From positions 1-7,621 of the forward strand of contig DFYO01000024.1 in assembly GCA_002381865.1 (NCBI GenBank): a DNA stretch of 7,621 nucleotides, read 5' to 3'. This DNA comes from Clostridiales bacterium UBA4080 (GTDB taxonomy: Bacteria > Bacillota > Clostridia > Lachnospirales > Vallitaleaceae). How positions within the stretch are numbered: position 1 is the first letter of the stretch; the number at the start of each line of letters is the position of its first letter. A program made the translations under genes and the position numbers. Below are positions 1-6,608 of this stretch, in pieces. Under the pieces are notes generated by a model. That model was not told where the DNA came from. It saw only the letters and a program-made list of their open reading frames with translations, and searched no databases.

Positions 1-24
1 AAAGGCCTCTTTTTCACTGGTCTC

Positions 25-92
25 GAACCGTCCCCCTGTGTTCGTCCCCCTGTGTTGCAGTCCCCCTGTGTTGAAGAACCGTCCCCCGTGTT
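25..92. repeat. Cluster of four short GTCCCCCTGTGTT repeats
   Basis: Four copies of one short motif lie in a row. GAACCGTCCCCCTGTGTT is at 25-42, CGTCCCCCTGTGTT at 43-56, GTCCCCCTGTGTT at 60-72, and GAACCGTCCCCCGTGTT at 76-92 (one T lost). The cores start at 30, 44, 60 and 81, so spacing is irregular (14, 16, 21), unlike a CRISPR array or a strict tandem repeat. Copies 1 and 4 share the GAACC prefix. The C-rich motif stands out sharply against AT-rich surroundings. From memory, related GGGGACGGTTC-type motifs are scattered through many clostridial genomes as REP-like intergenic elements; that link is an inference and no transposase is in view. Confidence 0.75.
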
Positions 93-125
93 AAAAATAT
101 TATTCTAAAAAGCTCGCAAATAATA

Positions 126-131
126 TATAAT
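126..131 (+). promoter_or_regulatory. Possible -10 box upstream of the HPP gene
   Basis: A perfect TATAAT lies 95 bases before the HPP gene start, in a very AT-rich stretch (93-215). No acceptable -35 hexamer is visible 16-18 bases upstream, so this could be chance. It is the only promoter-like sequence I see for the gene. Nothing else in 93-215 looks structured or coding. Confidence 0.2.
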
Positions 132-225
132 AAAAAGTATCAAAGCTATACAGAACTAAAACACTATACTCCTTTATTAATTTTGAGGGAGCAAAAATAC
201 AAGCCTATTTTAGTTAGGAGGAAGT

Positions 226-705
226 ATGAAAAGATTTATAGATGAAGGATTTTTAAAAAACAAGCTCAAATATTTTTTGCAGTGTTTAATAGTAACACTC
301 TTTCTCTTAGTTATTTTATTGCTGTTTGATTTTGTTTTAAAGCTTTCGTTAGTTGCATCAATCGGGGCTACCTGCTTTATTATTTTCACCGGTCCGCATA
401 AAAATGCATCAAAGTACCATTATATTTTAGGTGGTTATAGTGTTGGAGCTATTATGGGAACCCTATGCTCCTTTGCACAATTAAGCTCGCATTTGCCTGT
501 TGGGATGTGGGGAGCCTTTGCTATAGGACTTAGTGTGTTTTTTATGGTGGTACTTAACTTTGAGCATCCGCCTGCGGCTGCCTTTGCCCTGTCTATTGTG
601 TCAGAGGGCTTTGCAATTCAAACCTTGTTTGTTGCTTTTTCAATTGTAGGCTCCATGCTTATTGTGAGAAAGCTTTTAAGAGGCTGGTTAATAGACTTGA
701 TATAG
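226..705 (+). CDS. HPP family integral membrane protein
   Basis: This is a 159-residue, strongly hydrophobic protein of the HPP family, named for its conserved His-Pro-Pro motif, seen here as EHPPAAA with H114-P115-P116. Membrane segments appear at about 17-39, 42-55, 66-85, 93-111 and 117-147; the family is usually assigned four helices, so some of these may be re-entrant or merged. The N-terminus (MKRFIDEGFLKNK) and C-terminus (RKLLRGW) are basic, suggesting cytoplasmic ends. The ATG is well supported by AGGAGG at 216-221, four bases upstream. Length is normal for the single-domain form, with no CBS domains attached. Cyanobacterial and plastid relatives have been linked to nitrite transport, but that role cannot be transferred here. 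No neighbour suggests a substrate, and the gene appears monocistronic, 266 bases before leuC. Confidence 0.85.
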   Translation: MKRFIDEGFLKNKLKYFLQCLIVTLFLLVILLLFDFVLKLSLVASIGATCFIIFTGPHKNASKYHYILGGYSVGAIMGTLCSFAQLSSHLPVGMWGAFAIGLSVFFMVVLNFEHPPAAAFALSIVSEGFAIQTLFVAFSIVGSMLIVRKLLRGWLIDLI

Positions 706-860
706 CATAATAATAAAACTATTAGATGCTAAATTGCCACTAAGGTAAAGAGGACAAGTGCGTTACAAATTTGTAGCAATTATAAATGGGAAGCTAACTT
801 AAATAGAGCATAATAATAGAAAAGAATAATATAATTCTCACTATGTATATAAAAAAAGCT
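706..860. other. Intergenic stretch with possible RNA secondary structure
   Basis: No gene is visible between the HPP gene and the leuC promoter. TAGCAT (703-708) pairs with ATGCTA (726-731) around the HPP stop codon, but no T tract follows, so it is not a convincing terminator. Next, AATTGC (732-737) pairs with GCAATT (776-781). These enclose CACT/AGTG (738-741/757-760) and the 12-base perfect palindrome TACAAATTTGTA (764-775), which could fold as a small three-way junction. The helices are short and AT-rich, so function is uncertain. Confidence 0.3.
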
Positions 861-888
861 TTTGATTTTGTGTAAATGGGGATATAAT
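861..888 (+). promoter_or_regulatory. Candidate promoter for leuCD
   Basis: A perfect -10 TATAAT is at 883-888. A weak -35 TTTGAT lies at 861-866 with a 16-base spacer; shifting by one gives TTGATT with 15. Transcription would start near 895, leaving a leader of about 77 nucleotides before the leuC ATG. No T-box element, antiterminator or other leucine-responsive structure is visible in this leader. Confidence 0.5.
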
Positions 889-971
889 AGTAAAGATATA
901 AGTTAGATTTGTTTTTAAAGTATGTTAAAAAAACAATGAACAAAAAAATAGAAGATAGTAAGGAGACGAAT

Positions 972-2258
972 ATGGGTAAAACGATAGCAGAAAAAATATT
1001 TGATGCGCATAGAGTTAATATGCCATTCCCAGATACGCATGTATTGAAGCTGGACAGAGTATTCTGTCATGAAATTACTACACCGATTGCTATTACAGAT
1101 TTAATGGCAAGGGGTATGGACAGAGTTTTCGACCCTACAAAAATTAAGGCAGTTATTGATCATGTAACTCCTGCAAAGGACTCAAAAACTGCAGAGCAGG
1201 GTAAAATTCTTCGTGAATGGGCAAAAAGACATAATATCAAGGACTTTTTTGATATTGGAAGAAATGGAGTTTGCCATGCAATATTCCCTGAAAAAGGCTT
1301 TGTAAGACCGGGCTACACTGTAATTATGGGTGATTCACATACCTGTACACATGGTGCCTTTGGAGCATTTGCAGCAGGAGTTGGAACAACTGACTTAGAG
1401 GTAGGAATACTTAAGGGAGTTTGTGCATTTCATTTCCCTAAAACTATTAAGGTTGTTTTAAATGGAAGCTTAAAGCCAGGAGTATATGCAAAAGATGTTA
1501 TATTATATGTTATAAAAGAGCTTACAGTTAATGGCGCAACTAATATGGTTATTGAATTTACAGGACCTGTTGTGGATGCTATGTCTATGGAAGCTAGAAT
1601 GACCTTGTGTAATATGGCAATTGAGGCTGGTGGTACCTGTGGAATTTGCTATCCTGATATGACTACAGTGGATTATCTATGGAAGTTTATTCAAGAGGAA
1701 TTTGCTACTAAGGAAGAGGCTCTTAAGGATTTCTCCAAGTGGAAATCTGATGAAGATGCTGAATATGAGAAGGTATTAGAATATGATGTTACAAGTCTAG
1801 AGCCAATGGTAACCTTTGGTTTTAAGCCTGATCAGGTAAAAACAGTTCAAGAAATGGAAGGCACTAAGCTTGACCAGATATACATTGGAAGCTGTACAAA
1901 TGGAAGAATTGAAGACCTTAGAGTTGCGGCGGCTATATTAAAGGATAAGAAAATCAGCGATGATGTTCGTGCAATTGTCAGCCCGGCTACTCCGGATATT
2001 TATACTATGGCATTAAAAGAAGGATTAATTGAGATATTCCAAGAAGCGGGCTTCTGTGTAACTAATCCTACCTGTGGAGCATGTCTTGGTATGAGTAATG
2101 GTGTATTAGCAGCAGGGGAGACCTGTGCTTCAACAACAAATCGTAATTTTAACGGAAGAATGGGCAAGGGTGGAATGGTTCATTTGATGAGTCCTGCATC
2201 TGCAGCGGCTTCAGCCATCGAAGGAAAAATTGTCAATTCACCATTATATAAAGCTTAA
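972..2258 (+). CDS. leuC: 3-isopropylmalate dehydratase, large subunit (aconitase family)
   Basis: This is the large, Fe-S-carrying subunit of isopropylmalate isomerase. With LeuD it converts 2-isopropylmalate to 3-isopropylmalate via dehydration and rehydration in the cytoplasm (leucine biosynthesis). The three 4Fe-4S ligands are C308 in GSCTNG and C368 and C371 in PTCGACLG. Family motifs GDSHTCTHGAFGAFAAGVGT (120-139) and TTNRNFNGRMG (388-398) are intact. At 428 residues it matches the shorter clostridial/archaeal form. The frame is open back to a TTG at 909 and an ATG at 936, but only the ATG at 972 has a strong site (AAGGAGA at 960-966, five-base gap) and begins with the usual MGKTIAEKI. 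leuD follows after 15 bases. leuA and leuB are absent from view, so a related hydro-lyase (homoaconitase or dimethylmalate dehydratase type) is not excluded. Confidence 0.88.
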   Translation: MGKTIAEKIFDAHRVNMPFPDTHVLKLDRVFCHEITTPIAITDLMARGMDRVFDPTKIKAVIDHVTPAKDSKTAEQGKILREWAKRHNIKDFFDIGRNGVCHAIFPEKGFVRPGYTVIMGDSHTCTHGAFGAFAAGVGTTDLEVGILKGVCAFHFPKTIKVVLNGSLKPGVYAKDVILYVIKELTVNGATNMVIEFTGPVVDAMSMEARMTLCNMAIEAGGTCGICYPDMTTVDYLWKFIQEEFATKEEALKDFSKWKSDEDAEYEKVLEYDVTSLEPMVTFGFKPDQVKTVQEMEGTKLDQIYIGSCTNGRIEDLRVAAAILKDKKISDDVRAIVSPATPDIYTMALKEGLIEIFQEAGFCVTNPTCGACLGMSNGVLAAGETCASTTNRNFNGRMGKGGMVHLMSPASAAASAIEGKIVNSPLYKA

Positions 2259-2273
2259 GAAATGGAGGAAACT

Positions 2274-2798
2274 ATGAAGAATTTTAGCGGAAAGGTATTG
2301 TTTTTAGATAGAAGCGATATCAATACAGATGAAATAATTCCGGCAAAGTATTTAACGGAAATAACTAAGGAAGCGTTAAAGCCTTATTTGTTAGAGGATT
2401 TAACACTTGAAGGATTTAATAACAGCGAAGATATTAAGGATAAGGTAGTAGTAGTTACAAGAGAAAATTTCGGTTGTGGTTCTTCAAGAGAGCATGCTCC
2501 TTGGGCACTTGAGGTAAATGGAATTAATGTTGTAATTGCTGAAAACTTTGCAAGGATTTTCAGACAAAATATGTATAATTGCGGAATGATGGCAATTGAG
2601 CTTCCAAAGGAAAAAATCGCATTTTTGTTTGACACCTTTGCAGGTAAGGAAACAACAATTAGTATTGATATTGAGAAGGACATAATTAAGGTTGAAGCTT
2701 CAGACAAGAGTGAAGAGCTTGAATTTTCAATTGGAGAATTTGATAAGACCTTAGTAAAAGAAGGCGGATGGGTTGGCTACGCAGATAATAACTACTAG
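2274..2798 (+). CDS. leuD: 3-isopropylmalate dehydratase, small subunit
   Basis: This is the 174-residue small subunit that forms the swivel domain over the LeuC active site. NTDEIIPAKYL (17-27) is the substrate-contacting loop region and GCGSSREHAPWAL (67-79) is the family signature; the serine-arginine part helps bind substrate carboxylates. Length is normal for the short, LeuC-partnered form. An in-frame ATG at 2262 overlaps the ribosome binding site itself (GGAGG, 2264-2268), so the ATG at 2274 is preferred. It has a five-base gap and starts MKNFSGKV, as homologues do. The gene is 15 bases behind leuC, consistent with coupled expression in a two-gene operon, and a strong terminator follows 43 bases after the stop. 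Substrate specificity is inferred jointly with LeuC and is not proven by the loop sequence. Confidence 0.87.
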   Translation: MKNFSGKVLFLDRSDINTDEIIPAKYLTEITKEALKPYLLEDLTLEGFNNSEDIKDKVVVVTRENFGCGSSREHAPWALEVNGINVVIAENFARIFRQNMYNCGMMAIELPKEKIAFLFDTFAGKETTISIDIEKDIIKVEASDKSEELEFSIGEFDKTLVKEGGWVGYADNNY

Positions 2799-2841
2799 AA
2801 AACCAATATTTTAATAAAAACAAAATAGCATTAAGCATATC

Positions 2842-2885
2842 AAAGCGATATTTTTTGTATAGATTACAAAAAATATCGCTTTTTT
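2842..2885 (+). terminator. Intrinsic terminator of leuCD
   Basis: An 18-base-pair perfect stem (2842-2859 with 2865-2882) encloses a five-base loop (TAGAT). The stem is AT-rich with an AGCGAT base, and the run of six T at 2880-2885 overlaps the 3' arm. It ends the leuCD unit on the plus strand. The 5' arm starts with AAA preceding the GCGAT core, so it could also work, less well, on the opposite strand. Confidence 0.9.
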
Positions 2886-2913
2886 CAGTTTGATTTAAGG
2901 TTAGAGGAATAAA

Positions 2914-2946
2914 ATGAACATAACAAGAAAAAAACAAGGAGGCTGA
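2914..2946 (+). CDS. Possible 10-residue leader peptide upstream of the VTC gene
   Basis: A tiny frame encodes MNITRKKQGG, preceded by AGAGG at 2903-2907 with a six-base gap, which is plausible for initiation. Its last codons (GGA GGC TGA) run through the ribosome binding site of the VTC gene (AAGGAGG, 2936-2942), and it stops four bases before that gene's ATG. Translation of the mini-frame would therefore cover or open that site. It may be chance, since the peptide matches nothing I know and codes mainly for basic residues. Confidence 0.25.
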   Translation: MNITRKKQGG

Positions 2947-2950
2947 ATTT

Positions 2951-3667
2951 ATGGGACAGTCAGCATTTAAAAGAGTAGAAAAAAAATATCTGCTAAATAA
3001 GCATCAATATCAAGCTGTTTTAAATCGGATTAGCAATTATATGGATATGGACAGATTTGGAAAGCATAAAATCTGTAATATATATTATGATACAAAAACC
3101 GATGAGCTTATTAGGAATTCGATTGAAAAGCCGGTTTACAAAGAAAAGCTAAGAGTTAGAAGCTATGGAATTCCGAAGGAGGATAGTAAGGTTTATGTTG
3201 AATTGAAGAAAAAATATAAAGGTATTGTTTATAAAAGAAGGCAGGAAATGAGTTATAGTGAAGCTAGATTGCTTCTTGAAGAGGGGAAAATGTTTTCTGA
3301 AAAAAGTCAGATAGTAAAAGAGATAGATTGGTTTATGCGATTTTATGAGCCATATCCAAAAACCTTCATTGCGTATGACAGAATTGCATTTTGCGGAAAA
3401 GATAATCCGGATTTGAGACTGACTATAGATAGCAATATAATTTGCAGGAATATAATTTTAGATTTGAGGAAGGGAGTATGGGGAAAAGCCTTGCTTAGAA
3501 AGGAAGAGTATCTGATGGAAATAAAAATAACAGGAGCAATGCCTTTATGGCTTGCAGGTATTTTGTCAGAGAACAATATTTATCAGACGTCATTTTCAAA
3601 ATATGGCAAATGGTATATGGAGAATATTAATCAGATAGATTATAAAGGAGGAGTTATTTGTGTTTAA
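2951..3667 (+). CDS. Stand-alone VTC-domain protein (polyphosphate polymerase-like)
   Basis: This 238-residue cytoplasmic protein is a VTC domain of the triphosphate tunnel metalloenzyme fold, without the SPX and membrane parts of yeast Vtc proteins. Yeast Vtc4 makes polyphosphate from ATP. Tunnel motifs are visible in order: RVEKKYLL (8-15, metal-binding Glu), YYDT (45-48), KEKLRVR (64-70), ELKKKYKGIVYKRR (84-97), YDRIAF (142-147), RLTID (156-160), MEIK (189-192) and SFSKYGK (214-220). All key basic and acidic residues appear present, so it is predicted active, though bacterial members are largely untested. The ATG has AAGGAGG at 2936-2942. The end overlaps the DUF4956 gene by eight bases, implying translational coupling and probably a physical partnership. 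No convincing promoter is visible in the 65 bases after the leuD terminator. Confidence 0.85.
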   Translation: MGQSAFKRVEKKYLLNKHQYQAVLNRISNYMDMDRFGKHKICNIYYDTKTDELIRNSIEKPVYKEKLRVRSYGIPKEDSKVYVELKKKYKGIVYKRRQEMSYSEARLLLEEGKMFSEKSQIVKEIDWFMRFYEPYPKTFIAYDRIAFCGKDNPDLRLTIDSNIICRNIILDLRKGVWGKALLRKEEYLMEIKITGAMPLWLAGILSENNIYQTSFSKYGKWYMENINQIDYKGGVICV

Positions 3668-4340
3668 CAGTATATTATCAGTGGTATCAGAAACTCAGGC
3701 ACTTGAAATAAGCAGCTTTATAGAATGTACTATTGCATCCTTAATATTGGGGGTTATTATTGGCTTTATTTATATGTATAAAAACAATTATTCAAAAAGC
3801 TTTGTGATTACCTTGGCATTAATGCCTGCTATTGTACAGGTAATAATTATGATGGTAAACGGAAATATCGGAACCTCAGTTGCAGTAATGGGGGCATTTA
3901 GTCTTGTTAGGTTTAGGTCAATTCCGGGCAGTGCAAGGGAAATCGGAAGCATTTTTATGGCGATGGCAGTAGGGCTGGTAACGGGAATGGGCTATATAGG
4001 AGTTGCAGTTATATTTTTATTAATAATAGGTGCAACAATTATCCTTTTATTTACAGTTAGGTTTGGAGAAAAGACCACAAATGAGCGAGAGTTGAAAATC
4101 ATAATTCCGGAAAATCTAGATTATGCAGATGTATTTACGGACCTATTTGAAAAATATACAAAGAAGGCTTCATTAATCAGAGTCAAAACAACTAATATGG
4201 GAAGTCTTTATGAGCTGTACTATCAAATTGAGTTAATAAACAACAGTAAGGAAAAAGCAATGATAGATGAAATCAGATGCAGAAATGGAAACTTAAATAT
4301 TATGTGTGGGAAAGCACAATATTCAACAGATATATTATAG
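3660..4340 (+). CDS. DUF4956 family membrane protein
   Basis: This 226-residue protein has an N-terminal membrane part and a soluble C-terminal domain. Hydrophobic segments lie at about 20-40, 48-66 and 98-133, the last probably two helices. The signature GAFSLVRFRSIPGSAREIG (78-96) between them is typical of DUF4956. Residues 134-226 form a mixed alpha/beta domain, probably cytosolic, which could dock the VTC enzyme. The start is GTG at 3660, supported by AAAGGAGGAG (3644-3653) inside the end of the VTC gene, with an eight-base overlap. The family has no established function. Its repeated pairing with VTC genes is known from genome context and suggests a membrane anchor, channel or acceptor for the VTC product; that role is inferred. 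The next gene starts 12 bases on, and this gene's TAG forms part of its ribosome binding site. Confidence 0.85.
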   Translation: MFNSILSVVSETQALEISSFIECTIASLILGVIIGFIYMYKNNYSKSFVITLALMPAIVQVIIMMVNGNIGTSVAVMGAFSLVRFRSIPGSAREIGSIFMAMAVGLVTGMGYIGVAVIFLLIIGATIILLFTVRFGEKTTNERELKIIIPENLDYADVFTDLFEKYTKKASLIRVKTTNMGSLYELYYQIELINNSKEKAMIDEIRCRNGNLNIMCGKAQYSTDIL

Positions 4341-4352
4341 GAGCGTGAAAAA

Positions 4353-6485
4353 ATGAAAAACAGAACAAAAAAAATAATCGCAGGCAGTATTATTATGGCT
4401 TCATTAATTACGGGCTGTGCAACAGATGCTGATAAAACAAAAGCAACACAAGCAGAGACATTTTATGAAGGTATGATAACAATGGAATATAGCGAGAGAG
4501 ACAAAGATGCGACTTATGATGAAGAAACTGCAGTGAAAATTGTGCTTAACAAAACAAGTGCAACAATTGAAGGTAGTGGCGCAGTATATAAAGAAGGGAA
4601 AATAATTATTTCACAGGAGGGTACCTATATTGTTTCGGGAACTCTTGATGATGGGCAAATACTTGTTGAAACCGAGAAGGATGAAAAGGTTCAGCTGGTT
4701 TTAAATAATGCAAATATTACTAATAAAAGCGGGAGTGCAATATATGTTAAGGAAGCAGATAAAGTGTTTTTAACACTTGCAGAAACAAGTAAAAACTCAG
4801 TGTCTGATGGGGCTGAATATTCCGCTGAAGAAGGTGAGGATAGAATAAATGCAGCAATTTTTTCAAAAGCAGATTTAACAATAAATGGAAAAGGGGCGTT
4901 AAGCGTAAATGCAAATTACAAGCATGGTATTTCCTCAAAGGATGATTTGATTATTACCGGTGGAGCTTATACAATAAATAGTAAAGCGGATGCAATAAAG
5001 GGTAAGGATTGTGTTGCAATATTAGATGGAAGCTTTAATATTACAGCTGGGTCAGATGGGATTGAGGCATATCTTGAAAATGAAGAAACGGAAGCAACAA
5101 CTGAAGTAGCTACAGAAACAACTAAGGAAACATCAACTGAAGTAGCTACAGAAACAACTAAGGAAGCATCAACTGAAGCAGCTACTGGCTATGTTGTAAT
5201 TGATGGTGGAAGCTTTAATATTAAGTCAGCAAAGGATGCAATTATAGCAGAAGGCATTTTGCAGATTACTGACGGAGAGTTTAATATTGTTACGGGTGGG
5301 GGAAGTGCTAATGCAACAGCAAAAATAAATGATGATTTCCAAAGACCGGTAATGACGGATGAAAACGGTAATGTAATAGAGCCTCCTATGTGGGATAATC
5401 AAGATAATAAAAGACCGGTTATGAAAGATGAAGATGGAAATATAATCGAGCCGCAGCTGCCAAGAGAAAATGATGGAAGGCAAAGACCGGTTATAAAAGA
5501 TGAAAATGGGAATGTTATCACTCCGCAGAGGCAAAAGGATAGTCAGGCTAATGATACAACACTAGCAGCAGAGGGAGCTGATACAGAAAGTGTAAAGGCT
5601 TTAAAGGCAACAGGAAGAATATATATTACAGGCGGGGTTTTTAGTATTGACAGCCTTGATGATGCAATACATTCAAATATTAGTGTAAGCTTATCTGAGG
5701 GAGCATTTGATATTCAAAGCGGAGATGATGGAATTCATGCGGATGAAAGTATTGCAATAGATGGAGGCAAAATAAATATAGCTAAAAGCTATGAGGGGAT
5801 AGAAGCATCTAAAATAGTTATCAATGAGGGAGAAATTAATATTAAAGCTAGTGATGACGGAATTAATGCCGCAGGAGGAAATGATTCAATAGCAACAAAC
5901 AGCAGAAATATGCAGGACCAATTTAAGGCTGTTGAAGGAGTAGAGATTACTATTAATTCAGGAACAGTATCCATTGATGCTAATGGGGACGGAATTGATT
6001 CTAATGGAGAGCTTGCAATAAATGGTGGGAAAATTATTGTAAGCGGACCGCTTAGTAATGCAAATGCAGCAATAGATTATAATGGCGAGGTTATTATTAA
6101 AGCTGGAACAGTAATTGCAGGAGGAAGCAGCTCGATGGCTGAAAGCTTTTCTGAAACGAGTACACAGGCAAGTATTATGGTGAATTTTGGTACCACAATC
6201 AAAGCCGGGACAATAATAGCTTTAACAGATGAAAAGGACAATACGATTATTTGCTATAGCTCAGAAAAGGATATTCAAAATATTGTAATAAGCTCAGCAG
6301 ATGTTAAGTTAGGTAGCAGCTATAAGCTATATTTAGGGGGCAGTAATACAGGAATAGCAGTAAATGGCATTTTTGAAGAAGGGACATATACCAAAGGAGA
6401 GCTTAAAACTACAATTAAAGTGGCTAGCCTTGTGACAAAAATATCTGAGGATGGATCAGAGTACACCAGAAGTATGAAAAAATAA
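4353..6485 (+). CDS. Cthe_2159-like carbohydrate-binding beta-helix lipoprotein
   Basis: This is a 710-residue exported lipoprotein. The signal peptide ends in a lipobox, ITGC, with C22 as the lipidated residue. From about 85 onward the protein consists of repeated beta-strand turns with Gly/Asp motifs: SGDDGIHAD (456-464), ASDDGINAA (499-507), ANGDGIDSN (543-551), GSDGIEAY (233-240), and many GGxFxI turns. This matches the right-handed beta-helix of the Cthe_2159 family, whose Clostridium thermocellum founder binds calcium and polysaccharides such as cellulose and pectin. Two low-complexity inserts break the helix: a Thr/Glu repeat (247-279) and three RPV-type repeats (330-391). The ATG has AGGAG at 4339-4343 with a nine-base gap. 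The gene is last in the VTC-DUF4956 unit, with no strong terminator after it. No catalytic residues are recognised; adhesion or wall/polysaccharide binding is the best guess. Confidence 0.82.
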   Translation: MKNRTKKIIAGSIIMASLITGCATDADKTKATQAETFYEGMITMEYSERDKDATYDEETAVKIVLNKTSATIEGSGAVYKEGKIIISQEGTYIVSGTLDDGQILVETEKDEKVQLVLNNANITNKSGSAIYVKEADKVFLTLAETSKNSVSDGAEYSAEEGEDRINAAIFSKADLTINGKGALSVNANYKHGISSKDDLIITGGAYTINSKADAIKGKDCVAILDGSFNITAGSDGIEAYLENEETEATTEVATETTKETSTEVATETTKEASTEAATGYVVIDGGSFNIKSAKDAIIAEGILQITDGEFNIVTGGGSANATAKINDDFQRPVMTDENGNVIEPPMWDNQDNKRPVMKDEDGNIIEPQLPRENDGRQRPVIKDENGNVITPQRQKDSQANDTTLAAEGADTESVKALKATGRIYITGGVFSIDSLDDAIHSNISVSLSEGAFDIQSGDDGIHADESIAIDGGKINIAKSYEGIEASKIVINEGEINIKASDDGINAAGGNDSIATNSRNMQDQFKAVEGVEITINSGTVSIDANGDGIDSNGELAINGGKIIVSGPLSNANAAIDYNGEVIIKAGTVIAGGSSSMAESFSETSTQASIMVNFGTTIKAGTIIALTDEKDNTIICYSSEKDIQNIVISSADVKLGSSYKLYLGGSNTGIAVNGIFEEGTYTKGELKTTIKVASLVTKISEDGSEYTRSMKK
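5098..5185 (+). repeat. 36-base tandem repeat coding Thr/Glu linker
   Basis: Unit 1 is 5098-5133 and unit 2 is 5134-5169. They differ at one base (A5130 versus G5166). A partial third unit with one mismatch covers 5170-5185. The unit codes a 12-residue repeat (STEVATETTKEA type) spanning about residues 249-277 of the beta-helix lipoprotein. Because 36 is a multiple of three, gain or loss of units keeps the frame and only changes linker length. Near identity implies recent duplication. Confidence 0.9.
5340..5525 (+). repeat. Three RPV-x-DE-x-GN repeats within the beta-helix lipoprotein
   Basis: Three 15-residue copies are QRPVMTDENGNVIEP (330-344; bases 5340-5384), KRPVMKDEDGNIIEP (353-367; 5409-5453) and QRPVIKDENGNVITP (377-391; 5481-5525). 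Copy starts are 23 and 24 residues apart. The copies are well conserved in protein but differ at many third codon positions, so they are older than the Thr/Glu repeat and apparently kept by selection. They lie in a polar, probably looped-out insert (about 318-420) between beta-helix turns. The DE-x-GN core is acidic and could bind metal; that is inference. Confidence 0.85.
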
Positions 6486-6505
6486 TGCTTTAAATTATTG
6501 ATAAT

Positions 6506-6534
6506 TTGCTTAGTAATATCTTTAGCAATATGAT
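6506..6534 (+). promoter_or_regulatory. Candidate promoter for the 6609 lipoprotein gene
   Basis: TTGCTT (6506-6511) and TATGAT (6529-6534) are separated by 17 bases, the optimal spacing, each differing from consensus at one or two positions. Transcription would start near 6541, giving a leader of about 68 nucleotides. In that leader, TGTGTT (6546-6551) can pair with AACACA (6564-6569). No strong terminator separates the gene from 6485, so read-through from upstream is also possible. Confidence 0.5.
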
Positions 6535-6608
6535 AAAATAGTTGATGTGTTAATCGAAGAGTGAACACAATTAAAAAAAAGAAATAAAGAAATAATGGAG
6601 GAATATTT

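Noticed and set aside
1..15. AAAGGCCTCTTTTT at the left edge as a terminator tail
   Set aside because: Only a short AGGCCT palindrome and a T run are visible; the putative 5' arm would be outside the window.
741..800. AGAGGACAAGTGCG stretch reminiscent of the start of a T-box stem I upstream of leuC
   Set aside because: No T-box core (GGTGG-ACCGCG type), antiterminator or terminator follows before the leuC start, and the candidate leuCD promoter lies downstream of it.
704..818. Direct repeat AGCATAATAATA at 704-715 and 807-818
   Set aside because: Twelve AT-rich bases in an AT-rich intergenic region are likely by chance, with no flanking similarity.
909..971. Longer LeuC N-terminus from TTG at 909 or ATG at 936
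   Set aside because: Neither has a ribosome binding site; the extra residues are Lys-rich and unlike LeuC family starts, while the ATG at 972 has a strong AAGGAGA.
2384..2707. Minus-strand open frame opposite leuD
   Set aside because: It lies fully within a well-conserved gene and has no recognisable domain. Minus-strand frames at 2686-2937, 3343-3576, 4747-4938, 5226-5534, 5789-5974, 6320-6568, 6998-7210 and 7327-7515 were also set aside as shadows or chance frames.
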